Shown here: positions 16,478-24,999 of the stretch, one piece after another | How the letters are laid out: every line of letters starts with the position of its first letter | Position numbering within the stretch: position 1 is the stretch's first letter | From: Pontibacter silvestris | GTDB lineage: Bacteria; Bacteroidota; Bacteroidia; Cytophagales; Hymenobacteraceae | Direction: 5' to 3' | Assembly: GCF_020907275.1 (NCBI RefSeq) | Contig: NZ_JAJJWI010000002.1 | Location: forward strand, 293,783 to 357,782 | DNA: 64,000 bases | The notes under the pieces: model-generated | What the model saw: the letters and a program-made list of their open reading frames with translations, nothing else | Databases searched by the model: none | Told to the model about the DNA's origin: nothing | Made by a program: the position numbers and the translations under genes

Positions 16478-19054
16478 TTAAGCTTCCCGTCGCAGTACTT
16501 CTAAGGGAGGCCGGTCAAGTATGCCTCTGCTATTGAGCAAGCCAACAGCAAGTGTAAGCATAGTGACAAGTAAGAAAATAATAAACAATGGCCAAATTAC
16601 AGGAACAAACTCAACCTCAAAGCTAAATACTGCCAAGGCCCAGGATGCTCCGAATGCAATAAGGCAACCTGTGGCTGCTGCTAATAACCCTAAAAGAGTA
16701 TATTCCAAAGCTGTAATAGCCAGAATCTGATTACGATTTGCGCCAAGCGTGCGAAGCAATACACTCTCCTTTATCCGCTGAAATTTACTTACATTAACAG
16801 AGCCTACGAGTACTAACAAGCCTGTAAAGATGCTGAAAAGTGCCATAAACTGAATCACAAAAGAAATTTGCCCAACCACTTCATCCAGGGTCTCTAAAAT
16901 GAGATCCAAACCAATGGTAGAAACATTTGGAAACCGCTCTACAATACTTCGCTGAAATTGTGCTGCCTGTTGTTCATTTTTGCTTCGTGTCATCAGTACA
17001 AAAAACTGAGGTGCCTCTTCCAAAACCCCTTCCGGAAAAACTATCTGGAAATTGCTTTGCACCCTGTTCCAATCTACTTCCCGTATATGTGTTACTTTAG
17101 TAGAAATCATTGCCCCCTGCACGTTAAACACTAATGTGTCTCCAAGGTCAGCTTTAAGCCTTTCTGCATAACGTTCTTCCAGTGAGACAGGTATAATATC
17201 TTGGTTGATATTATTATTCTCGTCCCAGGTACCTTTCTCTGTCTTTTCTGCGTCTGTAAGGTTGTTTCTGTAAGTGATGCGGTACTCGCGGGTAAAAAGC
17301 CATGGACGAATATCCAATGTGGAGTCATTGCGTGCAACCGCGCCTGTAATCTGGTTTTTTCTTTCCAGTCGCACTGTTACCATAGGGTCTAAAAACAGGA
17401 CGGGAAGCCCTTGTTGTTTGGTCATGGATACGACTTCATCTTTCTGAGCATTCTGAATATCAAATAGGACCAGGTTCGGCTGATCTTCATTTCGACTAAT
17501 AGACACCTCACTTAATAAGGTAAGCTGGACCATGTAAAGTGTTCCTATCAGGGCGGTGCCTAAGCCAATTGAAACGGTCAATAACAAAGTTTGATTGTTG
17601 GGCCTGTACAGGTTTGCCAGCCCCTGCCGCCACACATATCCCCAGTTTGCAGGAAAGAAGCGGCGAATAGCCCAGGAGAGCAGTTTTGCCAGTATTGCCA
17701 GCACCAGAAATGCTCCTATAACGCCACCCGTAAAGGACAATGCTTGCCACCAGGTACCCATCTGCCACCACGAAAAGATTAATACAAACAGAATAATCAG
17801 CCCATATACAGCCCACTGAAGCGGATCTCTTTGGCTGGTCAGGTGTTCAATAGATGCTCTTAACGTAATTAGTGGTGAAATTCGCCTGATCGATAGCAAT
17901 GGCAGTAATGCAAATAATACAGATACTATAGTACCAAGCAGCACTCCCTGCAGGGCAGCACCCCATGAAAAGTACGGCTCCACCTCCACCGGAAGAAAAG
18001 CTCCGAACAAGCCCGGTAATACCAGTTGAATTATACTTCCCAGTATTGCGCCCGCTAAGCCACCTGTTAGTCCCATGCCTATCACCTGGAACAGGTAAAC
18101 AAGAAATGCTTGCTTGCTACTCATGCCAAGGCAACGTAGTACTCCTATTGTAGATAATTTGTCCCGCATGTACACATGTATGGCGCTCGCTACCCCCACA
18201 CAACCTAGCAGCAGGGCCACAAACCCTACTAATGCCAGGAAACCAGCCAGTTCATTATAAGCGGCTCCCATGCCTTCCTTGCGTGTTTGTACAGTATCAT
18301 AGAACAAGCCATACTCTTCCATGCGAGGTTCCAGCCTCCTGGCTAAAGTGTCAGGCTGTACGGACGAAGGTAAGTCAATGTAATAATAATAGGATATGCG
18401 ACTGCCCCGTTGCATTAATCCTGTTGCAGGCAGATACTGCCGTGGTATATAAACAACCGGGGCAATAGCCGTGGTTAGCGCTGTTTGCCCTGGTATGTGA
18501 TGCAGAGCCCCTGCAATTCTGAATTTAAGGCTCCCTACTCTTATGGAATCTCCAGGCTGGGCTTCGTACTGAAGCATCAGGTTGTAATCTACCAGGGCAT
18601 TTTGCCCCTCTCTAAAGGTACGGCTGGACTCTTCGGGATCAGCTTCAATTTCTCCAAAATAAGGAAATTCACCTTCCAAAGCACGAACCTGGACAAGCCT
18701 GGTAGCATCACTTTTGATAAAATAAACCATAGAGGCCAGTCGGTTTTCGTCAGACCTTCTGCCAAGGTTTGAAACAGAGTCTACTAATGCTACAGCTGTA
18801 GAGTCAGGTTCTTTGTTCATACCCATCACTAAGTCGGCTCCAATCAACGTCTTTGCTTTTTCGTCTATGGCGACATTTAAGCTGTAGCGAAAAGAGTTAA
18901 TAGCGACTAGTGCGGCTATTCCAAGTACAATAGACGACAGAAAAAGAATAAGCCTCCCCCTGCTACGGCGGGTATCGCGCCAGGCCATTTTAAGAAGCCA
19001 TTTAAGCCGCAGTTTCTGTTTTGGAATATCTTGTGGTTGTTGTTCTTCTTTCAC
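16478..19054 (-). CDS. ybbP: ABC transporter permease, YbbP-like (double FtsX)
   Basis: An 858-residue inner-membrane permease with the YbbP architecture: one N-terminal helix (about residues 34-54), a periplasmic domain, a FtsX block of helices near 270-390, a central membrane pair near 410-460, a further helix near 490, a second periplasmic domain, and a final FtsX block (about 745-850). Length and layout match YbbP of Escherichia coli rather than lipoprotein exporter LolC/E. It pairs with the ATPase gene 49 bases upstream and lies beside a divergent tesA, the same gene set as in E. coli. The start codon is GTG. Confidence 0.88.
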   Translation of the reverse strand: MKEEQQPQDIPKQKLRLKWLLKMAWRDTRRSRGRLILFLSSIVLGIAALVAINSFRYSLNVAIDEKAKTLIGADLVMGMNKEPDSTAVALVDSVSNLGRRSDENRLASMVYFIKSDATRLVQVRALEGEFPYFGEIEADPEESSRTFREGQNALVDYNLMLQYEAQPGDSIRVGSLKFRIAGALHHIPGQTALTTAIAPVVYIPRQYLPATGLMQRGSRISYYYYIDLPSSVQPDTLARRLEPRMEEYGLFYDTVQTRKEGMGAAYNELAGFLALVGFVALLLGCVGVASAIHVYMRDKLSTIGVLRCLGMSSKQAFLVYLFQVIGMGLTGGLAGAILGSIIQLVLPGLFGAFLPVEVEPYFSWGAALQGVLLGTIVSVLFALLPLLSIRRISPLITLRASIEHLTSQRDPLQWAVYGLIILFVLIFSWWQMGTWWQALSFTGGVIGAFLVLAILAKLLSWAIRRFFPANWGYVWRQGLANLYRPNNQTLLLTVSIGLGTALIGTLYMVQLTLLSEVSISRNEDQPNLVLFDIQNAQKDEVVSMTKQQGLPVLFLDPMVTVRLERKNQITGAVARNDSTLDIRPWLFTREYRITYRNNLTDAEKTEKGTWDENNNINQDIIPVSLEERYAERLKADLGDTLVFNVQGAMISTKVTHIREVDWNRVQSNFQIVFPEGVLEEAPQFFVLMTRSKNEQQAAQFQRSIVERFPNVSTIGLDLILETLDEVVGQISFVIQFMALFSIFTGLLVLVGSVNVSKFQRIKESVLLRTLGANRNQILAITALEYTLLGLLAAATGCLIAFGASWALAVFSFEVEFVPVIWPLFIIFLLVTMLTLAVGLLNSRGILDRPPLEVLRREA

Positions 19055-19103
19055 GTATTAGTTTAATACTGCAGTAGTAGATTTCTATAAATCAGGCAAT
19101 ACG

Positions 19104-19796
19104 CTATCTTTCAGCCGGAACGCCAGTATCCGAAACAACTGTACCTCCTTTGATCCGGATGATGCGCTTGGTTTTCTCTGCCAGTTCCAGGTCATGCGTT
19201 ACAAGTACTAAGGTAGTGCCAGTCTCTCTGTTAAGGTCAAATAAAAGTTGCTCCACCTTTTCTCCTGTTTCTTCATCCAGGTTCCCTGTAGGCTCATCAG
19301 CGAAAAGAATGGCAGGTTTATTAGAAAAAGCCCTGGCCAGAGATATACGCTGCTGCTCCCCTCCCGATAATTGCGTAGGATAATGATCGTGGCGCTGTGC
19401 CAGCCCTACCCGCTCCAGCAGCTCCAATGCCTGGCGCTGAACGTTACGTTCTCCACGAAGTTCCAGTGGCACCATCACGTTTTCAAGTGCTGTTAAAGTA
19501 GGTATCAACTGGAAGTTCTGAAAGATAAAACCGACATACAGGTTTCGGACCTGTGCACGTTTGTCTTCTGAAAGGTTGTCTAACCTGATATTATTCAGGA
19601 TAACTGAACCAGAACTGGCACGATCAAGGCCGGCACAAAGGCCCAACAAAGTAGTTTTACCGGAACCTGATGGTCCCACAATGGAACAGGTATCACCGGT
19701 GTATAATGTGAAATTAATATCCTGTAGTACCGTCAGTTCCCGGCTACCGCTGTTGTATATTTTTTTCAGGTTTTGAATATCTAATATCGCCGACAC
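19104..19796 (-). CDS. ybbA: ABC transporter ATP-binding protein, YbbA-like
   Basis: A 230-residue ATPase of the LolD/MacB/YbbA class. All motifs are intact: Walker A GPSGSGKTT, Q-loop FIFQNFQL, signature LSGGEQQR, Walker B ILFADEPTGNLD and H-loop VTHD. It energises the adjacent FtsX-type permease. It starts with GTG at 19796 (MSAILDIQNLKK); no better ATG exists. The 144-base spacer to tesA would carry the divergent promoters. Confidence 0.92.
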   Translation of the reverse strand: MSAILDIQNLKKIYNSGSRELTVLQDINFTLYTGDTCSIVGPSGSGKTTLLGLCAGLDRASSGSVILNNIRLDNLSEDKRAQVRNLYVGFIFQNFQLIPTLTALENVMVPLELRGERNVQRQALELLERVGLAQRHDHYPTQLSGGEQQRISLARAFSNKPAILFADEPTGNLDEETGEKVEQLLFDLNRETGTTLVLVTHDLELAEKTKRIIRIKGGTVVSDTGVPAER

Positions 19797-19940
19797 GTTT
19801 TATCTTTATTTTAAAGATGGAATAGGTATTAATGTTGCATCTTGTTATCAACAACAAGTAAAACTTCAAAATCCAATAACTGTTACTATGCGTTATAGGT
19901 TTTTGTGCTTGTGTTTAAATTTAGGAAACATTGCTTACAT

Positions 19941-20657
19941 ATGAAGATAAAGAACAATATTTTAACCATCTGCCTGCTGTGGCTGTTGTGCCTTGGAGGG
20001 TGCGATGCTAACGTAGAAACAAAAGAGCAGACAGCAACAAAGCAGCAAACTAATGAAGAAGGAAAAGCTGATATAGTCCAGACAAATGAGCATACGCAGA
20101 CAATAGTATTCTTTGGGAACAGCTTAACTGCAGGTTATGGTCTGGAACCTGATCAGGCCTTTCCGGCTCTTATACAGAACAGGATAGATTCTCTTAACCT
20201 CTCCTATAAAGTGGTAAATGCAGGAGTAAGTGGTGAGACTTCAGCTGGAGGCAAGAGTAGGATTGACTGGCTTTTGCGTCAGCCGATAGATATTTTTGTG
20301 CTGGAATTAGGTGCGAATGATGGTTTACGTGGTATTGATCCATCCAGTACTTATCAGAATTTGCAAACGATAATTCAGAAAGTGCGCGAAAAGAACCCAA
20401 ACGTAAGAATTGTGTTGGCGGGTATGCAGATGCCTCCGAGCATGGGGCAAAATTTTACACAGGAATTCAGAGAGGTTTACACCCGCTTAGCAGAGGACGA
20501 GAATGTTGAACTTATTCCTTTTTTGCTGGAAGGCGTTGCCGGCATTTCTGACCTGAATCAATCGGATGGTGTACACCCTACCGTAGAAGGACAAAAGATT
20601 TTGGCTGAGAATGTGTGGGAGGTATTGGCACCAATATTAAAAGAAAATGCCTCCTGA
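19941..20657 (+). CDS. tesA: GDSL/SGNH esterase, TesA-like, probable lipoprotein
   Basis: A 238-residue SGNH hydrolase (lysophospholipase L1/arylesterase/thioesterase I family). From the ATG at 19941 it has a lipoprotein signal ending LCLGGC (Cys21); the GTG at 19905 would spoil this signal. Block I reads FFGNSLTAGYG, with GNSL in place of the usual GDSL but the nucleophile serine kept; block II is NAGVSGETS, block III LELGANDGLRG, and DGVHP holds the catalytic Asp/His. It would act on acyl esters or thioesters at the periplasmic face. It is divergent from ybbA-ybbP, a conserved arrangement that suggests a shared role in handling membrane lipids. Confidence 0.9.
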   Translation: MKIKNNILTICLLWLLCLGGCDANVETKEQTATKQQTNEEGKADIVQTNEHTQTIVFFGNSLTAGYGLEPDQAFPALIQNRIDSLNLSYKVVNAGVSGETSAGGKSRIDWLLRQPIDIFVLELGANDGLRGIDPSSTYQNLQTIIQKVREKNPNVRIVLAGMQMPPSMGQNFTQEFREVYTRLAEDENVELIPFLLEGVAGISDLNQSDGVHPTVEGQKILAENVWEVLAPILKENAS

Positions 20658-20710
20658 AATTTATTATATATAAATTTTACATGCATAATTAAATCAATTA
20701 CGCATTGTCA

Positions 20711-20755
20711 ATAAACAGCAATGGCTCCTGTAAAGTAGGAGCCATTGCTGTTTAT
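20711..20755. terminator. Perfect 19-bp bidirectional terminator hairpin
   Basis: Arms 20711-20729 and 20737-20755 pair without mismatch over 19 bases with a 7-base loop, between tesA (+) and the MFS gene (-). Confidence 0.85.
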
Positions 20756-20821
20756 TATACTTATTTTAAGAGTACAAGAGTAATTCAGAATACGTTACTT
20801 ATCCAACCTCTGCTTCTTTTC

Positions 20822-22000
20822 TCAGGACATAACAGCAGGTGCGGGTTTTGTCGCTTTGCCTCTGTTAGTACCTACAATAGCCAAAGAAAACAGAAAAGCC
20901 CCTATAACCAGTGCTGCGCCTACCCATTCAGGCGAAGTAAAGCCTAAGCCTGCTGCAATAGGCACGCCACCTAGGTAAGCACCAATCGCATTTCCTAAAT
21001 TAAATCCGCATTGGCTCACAGAAGCAGCCAGCATTTCAGACCCTTTTGCTGCATGTATCATTAACATCTGCACTGGGGATGCCATAGAGAAAGCAATGGC
21101 GCCTGTTATAAAAGTCATAAGAAGGGTGGCACCTTTATACTCCGCCGTGAAAATGATACTAATAAGTGCTGCAGCCATCATAAGTAATAGCCAACAGGTT
21201 GCCTTTAAAGGAGAAAATTTATCTGCCAGACGACCTCCTATAAGGTTACCGACAGCCATACCCACGCCAGCTATCACCATAAGCCAGGTAACAGCGTTGC
21301 TGCTGAAGCCTGCAACCTCTGTAAATAAAGGTGCTATATAGCTAAACCAGGCAAAAAAGCCTCCGTTTCCTAAAATGGAAATAACAAAAATAAGCCACGG
21401 CTCGGCACGGGTGAATACTTTTACCTCTCTCTTTAAGCTGGATTCTTTTGAAGCAGGAATTTCGGGTAACCAATGTTTCAGGCTTAGCACAGCCAGTATA
21501 CCTACTACAACTATAATGGCAAAAGTAATACGCCAGCTGAAATTGTGACCGATGTATGTTCCCAATGGCACCCCAATAATATTGGCTATTGTTAAGCCAG
21601 CAAACATAATGGAAACAGCCTGTGCCTCTTTGCCAGGATCAGCTAAGCGGGCAGCTACTACTGCTCCGACTCCAAAAAAAGCGCCGTGCGGCAATCCGGA
21701 AATAAATCTTGTGAGCAGCATTAGTTCATAACCAGGTGCAAACACAGACAAAGCATTGCCTATAACAAACAGCACCATCAGCCCGACAAGGGTACGCTTT
21801 GGGGGAATTTTACTAGCCAGGGCAACCAATAAAGGTGCCCCAAACACTACTCCTAAGGCGTATGCAGATATAAGGTGCCCTGCTGAAGGAATTGTGACAT
21901 GTAATGTGTTTGCAACATCTGGTAAAATTCCCATGATAACAAATTCTGTCATTCCAAGGCCAAAGCCGCCCATGGTCAGTGGTAATAATTTAGATTTCAT
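20822..22000 (-). CDS. MFS transporter, AraJ/YdhP-like DHA1 family
   Basis: A 392-residue 12-helix major facilitator of the DHA1 drug:H+ antiporter type. GMTEFVIMGILPDVA in helix 1 is typical of the AraJ/YdhP/PbuE group, the RFISGLPHGAFFGVGA segment is the helix 4 region, and GVPLGTYIGHNFSWR is motif C in helix 5. Substrates of close homologues include purines, arabinose derivatives or drugs; none can be assigned. I chose the ATG at 22000 (MKSKLLPLTMGG) instead of the TTG at 22018. Confidence 0.88.
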   Translation of the reverse strand: MKSKLLPLTMGGFGLGMTEFVIMGILPDVANTLHVTIPSAGHLISAYALGVVFGAPLLVALASKIPPKRTLVGLMVLFVIGNALSVFAPGYELMLLTRFISGLPHGAFFGVGAVVAARLADPGKEAQAVSIMFAGLTIANIIGVPLGTYIGHNFSWRITFAIIVVVGILAVLSLKHWLPEIPASKESSLKREVKVFTRAEPWLIFVISILGNGGFFAWFSYIAPLFTEVAGFSSNAVTWLMVIAGVGMAVGNLIGGRLADKFSPLKATCWLLLMMAAALISIIFTAEYKGATLLMTFITGAIAFSMASPVQMLMIHAAKGSEMLAASVSQCGFNLGNAIGAYLGGVPIAAGLGFTSPEWVGAALVIGAFLFSLAIVGTNRGKATKPAPAVMS

Positions 22001-22291
22001 AAGTGGATAGTCAATCAAAAGCTATTAAGGGATTGACTGGTTCAGGTTTAAAAAAGATAATTATGTTGATGTTTACACTCCAGTAGGCAAACCCCATCTA
22101 TAGCAAAATCATAATAGAAGGTGGGAAACACTCTTTAGAGTTTTAGAAAGTGCAAAAGTAGCTTATGAAGCGGGATATTGTGCTTGTTTATTTTAATTTG
22201 TTCGTGAAGGTGATAGTTTCTTTCTCTTAACTGTTCCCAAAAAAGCTTTTACATCGGATGAACATTTAAAAAAAACTTACTTTATCTGGTA
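22001..22291. other. Intergenic region upstream of the MFS gene
   Basis: This stretch has no convincing gene. It should contain the MFS promoter (TATCTTTT on the minus strand at 22053-22060 is one base from a -7 box). A plus-strand open frame from 22197 runs into the element at 22292 but has no ATG, GTG or TTG codon, so it is not translated as it stands. Confidence 0.5.
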
Positions 22292-22379
22292 CCGTATAAA
22301 CAAACGGCTAAAAGTTGAAAAGTTTTTTTAATAAACTACGGAAAAGGCTCCTCATAATTTATGCAGGAGCCTTTTTTGT
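22292..22379 (+). ncRNA. Putative small RNA or 3' module, copy A
   Basis: About 50 bases from 22292 closely match the element at 28540, and each copy ends in a plus-strand intrinsic terminator. Copy A has: CCGT..ACGG hairpin (22292-22307), AGTTT..AAACT hairpin (about 22321-22337), then GGCTCCT..AGGAGCC (22342-22375) with a six-T tract on the plus strand. All flanking genes are on the minus strand, so the terminator implies a plus transcript not explained by any gene. The stop of the tolC gene lies 86 bases further on, facing it. I see no clear promoter. It could instead be the end of a decayed small ORF; see findings. Confidence 0.45.
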
Positions 22380-22464
22380 TTTAAACATTTGCCAGATATC
22401 AATCCAGAATGTTTCTAAGTTATAAGATAAGTAATTCAGGTGCTTTAACTTGGTTTATAGATAC

Positions 22465-23853
22465 TTACCAGCTTCCTCCTAATGCTTTAATATAAGCTAC
22501 TGTATAAAGCAGTTGCTGCCCTTTCAGGTTAACCGACTGTCGTTCAAGTTCAAGAGCAGTTCGTTCAGCATCTACTGCCTCCAGGAAGGACGTTAACCCT
22601 TTAACATAAAGTTCTCTGGCATATTGCCGGGTTTTTTGAGCTGACTCCAGTGCCTGTTGCTGTATAACGGCTTGTTGAGACAATTGCTGTAGGTTAGCTA
22701 GTGCAGTTTCGGCTTCCTGAACAGCAGTCAATATTCTTTTCTGGTAAGTTGCATTAAGCGTTTGCACCTGCTGCTGCGCTATTACGATATTGTTTTTATT
22801 TCGAAATCCTTCAAAAACAGGCACAGAAATAGTACCTCCCAATAAATAAGTGCCACTGTTTTGATTTAATAAAGGGCTTAGCTCTCTTGAGGTTAACCCG
22901 ACAGAACCTATTAAATTAAACCGAGGCAGTACAGCTGTCTTGGCAACTTCCACTTGGCTATTTGCAGCTGCAACCATTCGTTCAGTTTGCATCAGGTCAG
23001 GGCGCCGGTATATTAAATCTGTTGGGGCTGTGGCTGGTACATGAGGTAAAAAAACAGGTAAGGAACCTTGTCTTATTTTAAAATCAGTAGGAGAAACGCC
23101 TAACAGTACAGCCAGCGACATGCTGACTTCCATACGACTCCTGTTCAATGCTTCTAACTGGAACTTTGTATTGGCTACTTCTGTATCTGCACGCTGTACA
23201 TCCATTTGGCTCACCAGCCCTGCCGTGTAACGAGCGCGGACGATCTGTAGAGTTGAATCACGCAGGCCTATACTTTGCTGTAGCACTTGCCTTTCTGTAT
23301 CAACCGACTGTAGTAAAAGATAAATTCGGGCTATTTCCGTTGTAATCGTTAGCTGCGCCGCCTTATATTCAGCTTCAGTAGCTTCAGCAAGCTGCTGACT
23401 TGTTAGTACCTGGTTTTTTACCTTATGCCATATGTCTACTTCGTAGCTTACATCTAAAGGAACCTGATAGGTATTTAACATATAGCGGTTCAGCACTTGT
23501 CCTTCCTGCAGTTGGATAGTGGTAGGGCGGTTTGGTGCCAGGCTTTGCTTAGCAATGTAGGGGGTTAAGCGCACAGAAGGGTACCAGTAAGATTCAGCTA
23601 CTTTTACACGTGTCCGAGCTTCCTCTACTCTGCTCACTACCTCCTGTAAATCCAGGTTATTCGCTAAACCTGTTTTCTCCAGAGAGTCTAGTAAGGGATC
23701 TTTGAAGACAGTCCACCATTCGTCAACAGGTCTGTCTGAATATGATTCGGAAACAGAAGAATTAGAAGTATCTGGATTAGTTTGTTGCGCATAAGATAAC
23801 GAAGTACTGCCTACTGTTAAAGCTCCAAATATATACTTTAAAAGTCCTTTCAT
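22465..23853 (-). CDS. RND efflux outer membrane protein (NodT/OprM family)
   Basis: A 462-residue outer-membrane factor. The signal peptide ends SLSYAQQ; unlike most NodT/OprM proteins there is no lipobox cysteine. DEWWTVFKDPLLDSLEKTGLANN (split here: DEWWTVFKDPLLDSL and TGLANNLDLQ) is the classic start of the family, followed by two coiled-coil repeats; YRRPDLMQTERMV is the well-conserved central motif. It is the last gene of the RND operon (permease, adaptor, channel) with a 13-base gap to the adaptor. Confidence 0.92.
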   Translation of the reverse strand: MKGLLKYIFGALTVGSTSLSYAQQTNPDTSNSSVSESYSDRPVDEWWTVFKDPLLDSLEKTGLANNLDLQEVVSRVEEARTRVKVAESYWYPSVRLTPYIAKQSLAPNRPTTIQLQEGQVLNRYMLNTYQVPLDVSYEVDIWHKVKNQVLTSQQLAEATEAEYKAAQLTITTEIARIYLLLQSVDTERQVLQQSIGLRDSTLQIVRARYTAGLVSQMDVQRADTEVANTKFQLEALNRSRMEVSMSLAVLLGVSPTDFKIRQGSLPVFLPHVPATAPTDLIYRRPDLMQTERMVAAANSQVEVAKTAVLPRFNLIGSVGLTSRELSPLLNQNSGTYLLGGTISVPVFEGFRNKNNIVIAQQQVQTLNATYQKRILTAVQEAETALANLQQLSQQAVIQQQALESAQKTRQYARELYVKGLTSFLEAVDAERTALELERQSVNLKGQQLLYTVAYIKALGGSW

Positions 23854-23866
23854 TTGTTAAGCCCTC

Positions 23867-24958
23867 CTATTTAGCTGACGTTTCTACTGCTCTCACCTGT
23901 ACCAGCTGTCCTTCCTGCAGATTGTCAGTAGGGTTAAGAACTAGTTGCTCATTCCCGTTTAGCCCACTGACAATTTCTACGGAGGTGCCAAAATCTCTTC
24001 CTATTTCTACAGCCTGTAAATGCAGTGTTTTATCGTGACTAACTAGCATTACTTTAGGGCCTTCTGACTGAACAAGTAATGTATTAGCCGGAATGACTAC
24101 GGGCGGAGTCTCCTGCTGAACATGAAATTTTACCTGCCCATATAAGCCTGACACAAGTTCTGCCTTTGTATTAGGGATAATTACTTCTGTCAGTAAAGTG
24201 CGGGATTGTGTGCGAAGAGCCCCTGAAGTGCGTATGACTTTACCTGTAAACACTTTGCTGGGCATTTCCGGTATTTTAACTGCAACATTCTGCCCTAATT
24301 TTATGGAACGATAATATGCCTGTGGCACGTCTACAAATACACGAAGAGTATCTTGCTGTGAAATAGTAAACAGCGGCATAGTGCCACCTGCATTTACAAG
24401 CGCACCTAACTCAATATTCCGTGAGGTGATAACACCTTTAAAAGGAGCACGAATTTCCTGTAATGTTTTAAGGGCTTCTAAACGACGAACAGTAGCCATG
24501 TTGATGTCATAGGCCGCCTCGCGGCTGTCCAATTCCTGCTTGGCTACAGCACCAGGCAATGTTACACTTCTGGAGCGCTCTAAATTGCTGTTCGCCAGTT
24601 TCAGATCAGCACGTGCTCTTGATAATTCCTGGTCTAATTCGGGGGCCTCTATGGTAGCTAATAACTGTCCTGCTTTAACCTCGCTTCCAATGTCCACTAG
24701 GCGCTTTTTTAGAAAGCCTTGTGTACGGGCATATAACACTGTTTCTCTGTAAGGCTCTATTTGTCCTGGTAACGCTAAACTGGTGGAATCTTTAGATCTG
24801 GTTGTTGTAATTACATTGACAATTGCCACTCTTGTCTTTTCCTTATTAACAGCTGCCTTTAGTTCCTGCTGGTTCAGAATACGGGGCATAACACCAAAAA
24901 AAACAAACATAAAGAGCAAGACAGCAGGTACTAGCCAGATGAGGAATTTTTGTCGCAT
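23867..24958 (-). CDS. RND efflux periplasmic adaptor
   Basis: A 363-residue membrane fusion protein. An N-terminal hydrophobic anchor (residues 5-23, no lipobox) is followed by lipoyl half PGQIEPYRETVLYARTQG, a short alpha hairpin, the second half (EIRAPFKGVITSRNIELG) and the beta-barrel and membrane-proximal domains. It bridges the RND pump and the outer-membrane channel encoded on either side (41 and 13 base gaps). The drug range cannot be inferred. Confidence 0.9.
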   Translation of the reverse strand: MRQKFLIWLVPAVLLFMFVFFGVMPRILNQQELKAAVNKEKTRVAIVNVITTTRSKDSTSLALPGQIEPYRETVLYARTQGFLKKRLVDIGSEVKAGQLLATIEAPELDQELSRARADLKLANSNLERSRSVTLPGAVAKQELDSREAAYDINMATVRRLEALKTLQEIRAPFKGVITSRNIELGALVNAGGTMPLFTISQQDTLRVFVDVPQAYYRSIKLGQNVAVKIPEMPSKVFTGKVIRTSGALRTQSRTLLTEVIIPNTKAELVSGLYGQVKFHVQQETPPVVIPANTLLVQSEGPKVMLVSHDKTLHLQAVEIGRDFGTSVEIVSGLNGNEQLVLNPTDNLQEGQLVQVRAVETSAK

Positions 24959-24999
24959 TAGTATAGTAATTTAAGCTTTAAGCAATATCTGGTAAATCA

